Below, in pieces: positions 1 through 11,700 of a stretch of DNA of 64,000 bases. A program made the translations under genes and the position numbers. Position 1 is the stretch's first letter. The number at the start of each line of letters is the position of its first letter. Source of the DNA: Chaunax sp. Z400 (lineage: Eukaryota; Chordata; Actinopteri; Lophiiformes; Chaunacidae); contig CM075197.1 of the NCBI GenBank assembly GCA_037577475.1, positions 14,459,018 through 14,523,017 on the forward strand, written 5' to 3'. The notes under the pieces were generated by a model that searched no databases, was not told the DNA's origin, and saw only the letters and a list, made by a program, of their open reading frames with translations.

Positions 1-1480
1 AAACATTTGAAAGTTACTTCTTTTAATCTTGACTGAGTCAAAAAGACAACATCACATACAGCACACAATGTATAATGATGACTTCATTCATCATATGATT
101 AGCTTATACAGACAATGCAACCAGCCACATTCCTATGCCTTTAGGTGGGAAAATAACAGGACAGACTTCCCTGAATATTGATCCCTGCTCCTATTCACAC
201 ATGAGCCCATGCAGGAAATGTTTTTGAACATTTCAGGGAAAGACAGACAGCATGTGTGAATAGGGCTTAATACTGGTCATGATAGTAAAACTAATTAAAA
301 TTATTTGATCGATTAGTTATGCACCATCATCCTATCTTTTTTTTAAATGTATTTTTGTTTCCTACTAAACATACTGTATGCCAAAAGCATGTTAGTCAGA
401 AAAAAAATAAAAAATTTGAAGACAAAGTTGAGATGATTTTGTGAGTGGCAGGTTGCCAAATTGAATCGTACAGCTTGAGAATTCCGGATGGGAAATACCC
501 TCCCTTCCTGCAACAACAAATCCTAAATGGTCCTACTTTAAATGCTACAGTGGTGCTGGTAGGAAGTCTGGGAGAACTGGAAGTCTACCAGAGCTGAATG
601 TGCATCTGCACAGGTGTGAACACATTTAGGATTATACTATATAAGTATTATAGTCGGGTTTTAACAGTAGAACCCCCCCCCATCCAATGCCTAGTGGGCA
701 TTGCATAAAAACTTTTCATACCATATCTTCTGAAATCTGTTCATTCAGAAGACGTTTAGTTATTGCCGAGTAAGAAACATTAAAACTATGCAGCTATGTC
801 TCATCTGATGACAGAAATGTCCACGTTAATGGTTGGTTGCATCATGACTTCTAAGAGATACAAGCCATTTAAAGTATGATCCTCCATCCCTGCTTTATCA
901 CAAAGAATGCAGAGAAATGACACGTACTGATGAGAGTTGTAACGGCAGGCTGTTGAGTGTGAAATGGCCTTTGCCTTCCACCGTCTGTTACCACTTGAAG
1001 ACATGTTCATCCTCTAGCTCAAGCCTGTCTGGGCTTCACTACACTGCTGGGCTGTGTGGGAAGGCCCAGCAACTCTTCATATTCAATTTACATGTAAGGA
1101 TCAAAGTGAAACTACACTTTTTCATTTTGATTGCCCGCCTTATCACATTTGAATTAATGTAGTATTTGCTATGTTCACTGCAGCTCATTGTGTTTGTTTT
1201 GCCATGGTCACACTGGGTTAATGTGATTCTTGTTAACAGTGAATAAATTAGCATAATCTGCATTTTACAGTCCCATGTTTAGCTTCTTCAAAGCAGTGAG
1301 TCAAAAGCTGCAGCCAAGCTTTCAACCCGCTAGTTTCAACAATTTCACAAGTTCTGCCAGAATTAAAATTAAGTCTTAAACCGGATTGTCACAGTGTTAC
1401 TGCATATTGTATAGTGGACTTACATGAATGCCAAACTAATTAGAAGCATAGTAGGCTTTCACAATAATTAAGATTATGAT
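1..1480. other. intergenic, no gene recognised
   Basis: I see no coding exon with convincing splice signals or protein similarity here. Short open frames on both strands have no recognisable motifs. The only clear structure is the inverted repeat at 190-264. A run of nine C lies near 672. The segment probably separates the 3' end of nudt9 from an upstream gene outside the window. Confidence 0.6.
190..264. repeat. nested inverted repeat, MITE-like hairpin
   Basis: A 14-nt arm CCTATTCACACATG at 190-203 is perfectly inverted at 251-264. Inside it a second hairpin pairs GAAATGTT (215-222) with AACATTTC (227-234) across a 4-nt loop. Nested short inverted repeats of this size are typical of degenerate foldback or MITE elements in fish, but no family name can be given from the sequence alone. 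Confidence 0.5.
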
Positions 1481-1481
1481 G

Positions 1482-1492
1482 TTTAATTTAAT
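1482..1492 (-). terminator. nudt9: nudt9 polyadenylation signals (two overlapping ATTAAA)
   Basis: On the minus strand two ATTAAA hexamers (plus-strand TTTAAT at 1482-1487 and 1487-1492) lie about 110 nt past the nudt9 stop codon. This implies a short 3' UTR. ATTAAA is the commonest variant of AATAAA. The cleavage site itself is not determined. Confidence 0.45.
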
Positions 1493-1602
1493 GAGGGAAG
1501 ATTCACATTAGTCGTATGTCCTGAATGCTCAAGCACTCAGCACACAGAGACCAATGTGGCTCTTGATGTTTTCTTCATCGTTGCGGAGTCCTTCATCCTT
1601 GG

Positions 1603-4600
1603 TTACCAGTGGGCTTTTCTCTCTTTGGCAACCAGCTCCAGAAAATGGGAATGACTCGCGTAGAGTGGGAAGGACGAGTCAACATCAACCCACTGAACAT
1701 GTCCCGCGTCATCTCCAGCTTGCAGTGGCAGCTCACTCACGCTGTTCCCTGCAGTAACATCAAAGACGTGTCAATGCCCGACTAAACAGACATTTATTGT
1801 CCCTATAACTGGATCAATGTTTTCAAAAGGAAAAAAAAAAAAAACATTCTCCTGAATTATTGATACCTGATTCATCATGGAAGTTGACAGCGACTGTCTC
1901 CATCCAGGCATTGTCAGTGTTTCTCGGATCATCCACATAGCCTTTAAAGACCTGAGGGGGGAAAGTTTTCCTCATAGAAGCAAGTTGTTGACTGAAATGT
2001 AATGGTAAACAAGTGAGATGGAGTCAAATGCTGACCTGAAACCCTGACGATTTGAACAGTTTGGTGATGCGTTCATGTATTTTTGCTCTCTCTGATGGCG
2101 GGACTGCCAATGAGTTCAATGCCTCTTCTGAGAACTCCCTCTGCAGCGTGAGGGAGACCTGCTCCCCTGCATCTACCATCCCCTACATAACAAACAGACA
2201 ATTACATGAACAAACAAGGAAGTCACAGGGACGTCTTACATAGCCGAAACAGAATCCACCTGAGTCTGGGTGTGAATTTATTCTTTTTTAGGTGTGAGCA
2301 AATCTTGGTAGGCACAATGAATAGCAAGGTATGGGACAACGGGTCAGTTACACACAGAGGAAAAATAGCATTCATAATGCTTAAAAAAGAAATGTACAGT
2401 ATGTTAAAGCCACAAACCCCAGGAATGGCCCACTCCCCACAGTCTTTCCTCTTGATGGACACAAATTGCAGGATGGGCTGTTTGGAGGCCGAGTGATGCA
2501 TCTTTTCTCCTTTGGCATCTACTTTCCACCTGCCAGACAGCGACATATATCAGGCTAAACTGCCTGCAGTCCAGACCTGTCCCCCATTAAACATGTGCGC
2601 ATTATGAAGTGCCAAATACGACTTTGGAGACCTCAGACTATTTAGCAACAGAAGTCGTATATTGAGCAAGAATGAGGAAGAACTTTACATTCAAGACTTT
2701 GAAAATGAGTTCCCTTAGTTCACAAACACTGAGTGTTGTAAAGAATCCGTGATGAAAGACAGCAGTAAACATGCCCCTGTTTCAACTTTCTGGGTTGCTG
2801 GCATCAAAAATTCATATATGCATAATATGTGTGTATATTTACAACATATTTACTATAACTATACAATGTATCAATTTGAACTTTAAATATCTTTGGAATC
2901 CGGGTTGTTCACAACTAATTTGAGTAATGAACTATGGTTAGAAAGTAACTGGATAATACCAGTGTATAAAGTCAAGAAAAAGTTACCTGGTGACAATGGG
3001 ATCTGCTGCGTGATTGGGCCCCCATCTTCCAAGCAAACCTCTACCAGTCAACCCTGTGCGTCCATGAGGATTTCTAAATGAGTAAAACATGTTCATTTCA
3101 TTTAAGATATGTTTGCCAAAAGTATTTGGAGACAAAGTAAACATGAATAATTTTTATGTTTATTAAACATAAAACAAGAAATATTCTTACAGTGAAAATT
3201 GTGCACATTTCAATTAAAGGCTTTATTTTTTATAACACATGCTCACAGCATTGCTCTGGCCAAGTCATGCTGATAGGTTTGTGCAATGGTATTGAAGCCT
3301 AATTAATTCAATCTTTGACATTGCCATTTGAGGAGATGACTCCCTGTAATGTGAAAGGGTTATTAATATAACAGATCGATTGCACACACAGTCTTGTTGC
3401 TATCCTTTCTTTTTTGGGTCCACACGAGTGCACTTTCTACTCTTCAAGGCTTTACTAAATACAGATGTGAACTACCTGCTTTTTAGCACACGCAACACAA
3501 ATGAGAGTTTCACTAACTAATGTTATCTGAATGTCAGGGAAACTTTTTTCAGAACCATTTCTCTTTGTACTCCATATACTTACAGTGGTTTTCCTTTTTC
3601 CACTTTGTAGCTGCCCTCAAAGCTTGTCCTGTCAACAGCGCCGTCCACAGTGTTGAACTTTGGAGTAGCAGTGCTGCAAAACAAGCAACAGTCATGAAAA
3701 TTAGAATTTATTAACTCCAGCTGATCCTTTAAAACAAATTTCTTTCTCACAAAAGCCAAGAAAATAGCCAACAATTTTGGACTATATAATTAAGTGACTG
3801 ATCTACAATTTATTCTACATACAGTACATCCTTTGGCATGATGCACTATAAATTAGGTTTGTTTTGCTCACCCAATATCAGGATCTGCCCATACTGGTTT
3901 CTTCAATACTGATGGGTCGGTGTAGCTGACTGGATTATACTGCGGCCAGTTCCGACTCCAGTCCACCTTGTCATCAGGCACAGGAAAGCGCTTGACTTTG
4001 GACCCTGGATACTGTGGGCACCTGGACTTCATATGAGGCTTGGCCGAGGATGACATTGTCCGTACACTAGTCGAGTAGAGGTTACAGTAACTGGTAGTGA
4101 TCGGTCTGATTGTTGGACTCGTACTGAAAGGATGAGACAATGGGCAGGAGATGGCTGGCCTGCGGAGGGGAAATGTGAGACAAAGGCATCCAGTTAGTAA
4201 GTCTCTCTTTGTCCTCACTGCAGCAGCATGGTCCCAGCGCTAACCCACATGAATTCCTCGCCCCTCTCACTCTTCAGCAAAACCTCCTCCTTCATCGCGT
4301 GATAGCATCATAAAACTTTTGTGACACACTGATTGAAGATATGTTCAGGAGGAAACAGACACTAATTGATTGTCACTAGAAAATTTCACAAAAAACAGAT
4401 TCCTGCTGTTCTGTATTACACATCAGTTGACTACATCAGTGGTTTACTTAACCTAAGTCTGACTGATAATTTCTTGAAGTTGGCTGATATAAAATCACAC
4501 ACTAGTATATTAATTACATTATAAAGTTTTGCACCTAAGCCAAGTTAATATGATGTACATTAATATCTAGAGTCAGCCAACAGTTCTGTCAAGCTACTGT

Positions 4601-4849
4601 AATATTACCACCAAACATTTCAATATGGGCATAGCTACTGCAGGACATTACGTGACCACTCTCGATTGTAGTGTTAGGTTACAGCCGAAAACTGTCCAAA
4701 ATTGTCATAGCATGTAGTGAAATCTTTATAATGTTGTTGCGCATAAGGTACCTAACTCCAGGGGTGCAGGCGGTATACGGTAGTCTGAAGAGAGTGAGCA
4801 CTAGACGAAGCCGACCGATCCAGTCTCGTAGTGGAAGGAACTGTACCAT
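1603..4849 (-). CDS. nudt9: ADP-ribose pyrophosphatase, mitochondrial (NUDT9)
   Basis: Hydrolyses ADP-ribose to AMP and ribose 5-phosphate; NUDT9 proteins are Mg-dependent Nudix hydrolases of the mitochondrial matrix, related to the C-terminal domain of the TRPM2 channel. Coding exons on the minus strand: 4849-4752, 4159-3872, 3673-3584, 3073-2987, 2529-2418, 2182-2036, 1951-1867, 1748-1603. All junctions are GT-AG with matching phase and give 350 aa, the same length as human NUDT9. The Nudix box begins at G226, with E232, R240-E241 and E244-E245 all present, so the catalytic helix is intact. The conserved stretch KRKDCGEWAIPG precedes it. The first exon begins MVQFLPLRDWIGRLRL and has basic and hydrophobic residues expected of a transit peptide. 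A second Met (MSSSAKPH, codon at 4056-4054) could start a cytosolic form. Head-to-head with mapk3. The weakest part is exon 1, chosen for phase fit and targeting character. Confidence 0.93.
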
Positions 4850-5729
4850 ACCTTGAAAGATGAATCAATAATACAACTACAACATAGAGCGCAGAGCCAA
4901 GAAACCAGGAAGTGCACCGCCCGGCGTGGTGACGTCAGCTAATAGGTGTGGTTAAATCGTCGCACTCGTTTCCATGGTGATACGATTCCAGTATTAAACG
5001 GTGAATCTGTCTCGCTTGCAAAAGAATTAATAATAGTAAAGGGATCAAATTGATCGACTGGTCGACTTTAAAATGAATGTCTTACATTTAATAGCTTATA
5101 TATTCCATATAGCTTAACTTCAAAACCTCCATTTTGTTGCCTTGTATGCTGGTTTTCATGATGTTTCGTGGTAACAAAGTCCTGCTAACAAAAAGGCTTC
5201 ACCTGTGGGCAAGATACAATTTCATAATGTGACATACAGATTTGTGAGACGAACACTCGAGGTTCTGCGATGAATAACAATGAAATCGCCAAATTGACAA
5301 TTTGATCATAAAGTCTTCTTGTTACAACAGGCAGCATGTAACACACTTTGGCACGCCCACACGCGGCTGCTACATGTTTATTTTGCAGACTGCGCTTGAT
5401 TCGTTGTAATAACGGAATTGAATAGGCGGTGCCTGTATACCGCTGACGCAACTCCGCCCAAATAAGACATCCTGGGAAAAATATCTAACGCATATGTACT
5501 ACCGTAGTTTGGCACGGGCATTTACGCTCGGTGCTGAGGCCAAATCCGCGCTCGCGCACGAAATCCATTTACTCTTCTAAAGTAGAGACAGCCTGAACTA
5601 GCTTCTTTGCTCCGTCCATCAAACAATCTGTTCGGTGAAACCCTCGGGTAAACGTCTAATCGTGCTCAGAGCGGCGGCGGTCCCTCGGTGTAAAACACTG
5701 ACAGAGCAGGACCGTTTTGGAGAGGAAGA
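4850..5729. promoter_or_regulatory. divergent promoter region between nudt9 and mapk3
   Basis: This 880-bp gap separates the start codons of two head-to-head genes and must contain both promoters and 5' UTRs. A CRE lies near the nudt9 end. From about 5500 to 5729 the sequence becomes GC-rich and has no ATG in the last 150 bp before the mapk3 start, consistent with a mapk3 5' UTR. No clear TATA box was identified. Confidence 0.55.
4930..4937. promoter_or_regulatory. CRE palindrome TGACGTCA upstream of nudt9
   Basis: A full TGACGTCA palindrome lies 81 bp upstream of the nudt9 start codon and about 800 bp from the mapk3 start. This is the CREB/ATF consensus site. Its position in the short region between two divergent genes fits a promoter element for nudt9, but function is inferred from sequence only. 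Confidence 0.45.
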
Positions 5730-8700
5730 ATGGCGGATTCGAGCAGCACTGCAGCGGTCGGGGCCGCAGGCTCCAACAGCGCTGCTGCTGCTGGGGCAGC
5801 TGGCACGGCTGATGGAGCGCCCGCAGTAGGACCCAAGCCCGGGTGTGAGTCTGTTAAGGGCCAGATGTTTGACGTGGGACCCCGCTACACCAATCTGTCT
5901 TACATCGGGGAGGGTGCTTACGGGATGGTTTGGTGAGTTGTTTGTCGTCCTTGTTGGACTATCGTAGTATGTAAATCAAACGTTTTAGCTAACATAGTAC
6001 GCTTGTTAGCCAATACTTTTTGCCAGCTAACCTCAATTATTGTATTGAACAAGAGTTTTCAAGTGTTGTCATTATGTATGTATTCAAAAGAGCTGCCCAC
6101 CATTTCAACATTTTTTTCAAACCTCAATGCAACCCATGTTGTGGTTAGCAGTTTAGCTGACTAGCTAACGTTACAGGCGTGGCTACGAGCTTTACAGGAA
6201 ACAAGATTGGGAGTGATTGCGCAGGACATACATTTCTCAAAAATCCTTGCTGACAGCAGTTGACCTTAAACTAGTGTTAATTATCGCCCAAGTCGCTTTA
6301 TACGTCCAGCAAAAGTATCACAATCACATTAATCGACTTGAATTCTGATTGCTAAACACTGAGCCTGCAGCAAATCTGCTGCAGAGGATGCGAGTAAGAT
6401 TTGTTGCGAGGCCTTTCCTCGTGTTATCGCTGTATGTGATCTACAGCTTTGTGTGGACGTGTTAAGGAACCCTGTTGCACTTGACATCAATGCCGAGTCA
6501 TTGCTACCGAGACTGGCAGCAACACGATCAGATATGACAGTACTGCGTGTCCGTACAAAGTGGATGGCAGCACGAGAGCAGGGCCAACACATCAATTTAA
6601 ACAGGACAGGCCTTGTAAATCACTGACATGTTTTTAATAGGCATTTGACAGCATAATGCTATTTTGTTTGTCATTAAGCTCATGCGATAGCGCTGTTGCA
6701 GCATTTGTTGTTTGTCAACACTGTCAACACCCACTGGTTGGTTTGGTGAAAGAAGACAAATTAGAGTTTAATCATACGATTTACACCTACTTCGAGACTA
6801 TGTTCATTTTCCAGATGTTTCGTGATGTGATTTTAACCAATGCGTACCTCTATTGCAGTTTGAAGGAGATTCACAGGGAACATTACTAGTTCATGAAGTT
6901 TGTTGTGCAATAAAAGAATATGCTTGTGATGTAACGGTTCCTGTTGAGGCAGAGTGTCTGTATAAAAGTCTATGTTTTGGGGGGTTTTTTTGCAAACACA
7001 TTGGGTTGAGTAATCAGTTATGGGTGTAATGATTTCTCAAAGTTTGGGCACTTAGCACTACAAGGGGATTAACAGCGTATCAAAGGGTCCCACACCATTC
7101 ACGGCCGCTCTCCACTTCGCCTGGTCTCCATCCGGTCCATCTGTTCACCATCCTACACCCAACTGATACTGCACCTACTCTCAGCCCTGCACACACACTA
7201 CTTCACCACACATCACTGCAAAAATTAGTGTCACATGTGCATCTCAGCACGTCTGCCTGTAACACCCCCCTTTTTTCTTATTTTTTGGCTAAGCATCAGC
7301 CCAGTTTCTGATAGTCTTTGAGCAGTGTGTAATATAATATAAGATTTGTTTTCCTTATCCAGCTCTGCTATGGACAACATGACGAGCCAGCGTGTTGCCA
7401 TCAAGAAAATCAGCCCATTTGAGCACCAGACTTACTGCCAGCGCACGCTGAGAGAAATCAAGATCCTGCTGCGTTTCCACCATGAGAATATCATTGGCAT
7501 CAATGACATTCTCAGGGCACGGCACATTGACAACATGAGGGATGTGTATCCTTTTAATGGTTTACAGGAAGGGTCTCATTTATTCCCCAAACTTCGAGTG
7601 AGTCACACTATTATATCAACTGATTAAAAGAAAACATGGTCCATCTTTAGCATTTGACCGTTGAAAGTATTTCACTCATTTTGTCAAATCACGTCACCAC
7701 TCTTGACAGAGAAAATACAGCACAGTTGCTGCCTCACCATAGTGTATGGAAGTGCATCCACTCTGGCACAAATACATATTTCTAAGTTACAGTTTGTTTG
7801 TTGTGGTTTTGTTGTTTGTATAATTCTATCTGATAGAGATTGGAACCAAAGTCCATGCAAAAAAAACATTTTAAGAAATTGTAGATCTCAACAAATGCAT
7901 TTTGACCAGTTGGAATAGAAGCCAACATTGGTGCTATTTTAATTAGTAGAATTTCTAAATAGATGGTGACAATTTATTTCTCACTTGTCAGAATGTTATT
8001 GCCTGACAACATTAGATTTCTTGCCAGTGGAAATATTAATTTTATAATCTTATAACTTATTTTCAACTAGTGAATTTGTACCATTGCCTTCTATTTCAAC
8101 TCAACTACAGATATTCATAATCCAATTTTTACCAATTTTTCATTCTAATTAGTGATATTTGTAAATCAATTCTCACTAGTCAAAATGTTGGTATTTGATA
8201 TTGCCAGTGAAACACTTAACAGTAGATATCTACAATTGTTTGTACATAATCATAAACTGAATCCGAGTTGTCTAAAATTCACTTCTGATGAGTCAAAAGT
8301 AAATCATTGAATTTTAAGAATTGCACTGTAGATATCTGAAATAGCATTGTAACTCGTGAAATTTATATTTGTACAAGTAACGATAATATCTGAGATATCT
8401 ACAATTGCTTTTTATAACTAGTCACAATTGAATTTTAGATAATGAAACAGCAATTTCCACGAGATAAACTTGTTACAAAATGCAATATATATGGAGTGGT
8501 TTGTTGATATGTGGGACACACCAGAAATGCAGTTGTGGATATTTAAAATGTGAAATTCCATTTCCATTCATCAGAATCCTTTTTCAACATGTGGAAATTC
8601 AATTATAGAAATCTTAGGCTCACCAATGAAAAAAAGAATTACTGGTTTCTATAATTAAGTTAAAGGCATCGGTTTTCATTAGTCGTAATTTCTACATGTG

Positions 8701-11700
8701 AGAAATCTTTGTAACGTCAGTGTTGTTTAAGATGTCTTCTTAAATTGATATTTTAAACTGTTGTGAATCCTGCTGAGGGCAGATGTAACCAAATGCAGTG
8801 ATGACGCCAACATCAGTGAGTCGTTCCACTCTTTATGTTGCTCGGCTAATAGGAGCATTGCAAACTAGCATCTCTCATATCAACACGACTGAGGACGCAA
8901 AGTGGAAGAAGTTGATGAGTCACACAGGATTGATTTCATGCGTCATTGAGTCCTGGAAATCGTTAATGCAAGCATGAGCTGCAGTCTTAGTGAGCACCAC
9001 AAAAGTACCATATACCAGGTACTTACCTATTGGAAAATGAATAAAAAGATGAGTAGAGTCAATTGGAGTTGAGCCAGTACCATGTAGTAGAAACGTGACT
9101 TAAGAGTTTAGTCATGCCAGCGGCTCTGAACCATATTCACCATCTGACCTTATAGTGATGGTAGTGAAAAGAAGAGGAGCGACAAAGTTATTGCAGGTCA
9201 TCCTGAAATGGACGTGCACCTCATAGGAGAAGTAGGTAAGACTAGGGGGATCGACGGCATTAGCCTTTATCTTCTGAGGGAAATGAATGTTTGCAGAAAA
9301 TTTCATGGTTTTAGTTAAATATTTCTCTTTGGAATCAAGCGGTAGACAAGCCGGCATGCCGACGTTGCCATCCCTAGAGCAAACGGCAACAGTTTGATTA
9401 AAATACGTATGTTGTGTGAGACTCCTCTGGACTCCTTGGCCCTTGCGACTGTGGTTTAACTTTATTCCTACGCTGATGTGGCTGAATGAGATGGGATGAA
9501 GTTTAAATTGCTTTCAGGGTGGTCTTTATGTTTCCCGCTGGTGTCAGTGGATACCATCAGCAGCATCGTCGTCATCCTCCTTGACCCGTGCGCCCTCCCA
9601 GCTACATCGTGCAGACTCTGATGGAGACGGACCTGTACAAGCTGCTGAAGACCCAGAGGCTGAGCAACGACCACGTCTGCTATTTCCTCTACCAGATCCT
9701 GCGAGGCCTCAAGTACATCCACTCAGCCAACGTGTTGCACCGTGACCTCAAACCCTCCAACCTGCTCATCAACACCACCTGCGACCTCAAGGTCAGCTCG
9801 CACAAAACACAGACCGGCATCACTCGTGACATCTAGGCTGCCGTATCTGTTTCGGTGTTGGGTTTGTTCTTTTTAAGCAATAGTGGATTTTAAACACACA
9901 CACACACACCTATAGCACAGGACAATACATATGCATGCTTTGCACAGGACATAGTTTGTTTAAAATCATGTATTTATATGTTGGATTTTTTTTTTTTACA
10001 CTGTAGTTACTAGACATTCCCTGGGATTCAACATAGGTACTTTGAAATGGTTTCTTTTTAGGGGACAAGTGTTGAAAAGATTTTTTATTTTTCCCACATG
10101 GTGCATTGAAGTCACGCTTTCATGCTTATTTTCCGCTTGCCGAAAGATTAGCGCAAGAAGCATTTTCCTTATTTGAACATTGGTACCAGTGATTACGCCG
10201 GCTCTCAAGGCTGAAAAGGTATCTCAGGAATGTAGGATATGGGTGAGGGAATGACACAAGGCCTTCCTTGCTGGTCAAGGCTCTGCCAAATAATTGTTTC
10301 TCTTGAAATGTCACCTTTTGAATCACGTTCTACTAATGGATTTTCAAAAATTTCATAACACAGTAGCCTTGTTCACGTCCTCTTGAGCCTTGGTGGTCTT
10401 GGTGGCTCAAGTCCGATCCTAAAAGAATTGGCTTTTCTATTTTTAATGTCGGTTCAACCTCCTTCAGGGTATATATTTAATGTGCATCAACCACTGAACC
10501 AGATTTGATATTTGCTGATATTACATATTAAAAGACTTACAGTTGGTTTGAGAAGCTGTAAAATCTTCTCGGAAGGTATTTCCCCTTCCTGGTTCCATAT
10601 TTTTCTTGAGTGTGTGAGTTTCTTATGTTAGTGGATCTAAAAAGTCTAAATTAATGATATTAATTATTCAGTTAGATGTCAGTCTGGTGGCAGAGAGTGT
10701 CCATAGCACATTACAGCTGCATGATGTTTAACGTGTAAAGGGCGTGGCAACACCAGCCCCGTAGTGTTGTTGCTTCTTTCTCCACCTACTCTGCTCTGAA
10801 TAATCTTATTTGCAAACTGAATCTACCCTCATACTCTATTGGAACTGGAGCTGCTTTAAGCTCAATAACGTCATTGAGAGTTGCTGAAATTCTCTCTGGG
10901 AAATGTAGAGAAACCACACATAGAAGTACACAGCATACAAGTAAAGGAGATGGATTTGAAGCATCACAGATTCAGCATATACCACCATCAAAAGAACACA
11001 TTTTAAAAAGAAATAATAACCAAAAAAGTGAGGGGAAAAAACAGGATGCAACCACTGCATCTCCACCCTGTGGTCTCATATTTCCTGCAAAATAAGATAA
11101 GTAAGTAAGGCAGGAGGAGAAGTATCATAAGTGGGAACTGTCGGTGGAACTGTTGAGCCGTCACAAGTGACTCCTGTAGTTCATAAGGAAAGGCTTAAAA
11201 TAGTTCCATCCGTACCCAATCTCTTAGTCTTGTCGGTGGTTCGGTTCGAAAAGGTCTGCGAGCGTGGGGACTCATTTGTAAATATCAGCTGGCAGACTGG
11301 TGTTTTCGATCTCTGACCCTTTGCTTCATTCTCAGATCTGTGACTTCGGCCTAGCACGGATAGCGGACCCCGAACACGACCACACAGGTTTCCTGACCGA
11401 GTACGTGGCGACCCGTTGGTACAGGGCTCCGGAAATCATGCTCAACTCAAAGGTAGGTGTGTGTGTGTGTGTGTGTGTGAGGACCTGATGTGGATTCTGA
11501 ATTAGACTGATACCATCTTAGTTTGTCGACTGTACGTACTGCATCCATGTTTGTGTCTCAGGGCTACTCTAAGTCCATCGACATCTGGTCAGTGGGCTGC
11601 ATCCTGGCTGAGATGTTGTCCAACAGGCCTATCTTTCCTGGGAAACACTACTTGGATCAGCTCAACCACATACTGGGTAAGACCGTTTTCACTCATGTCG

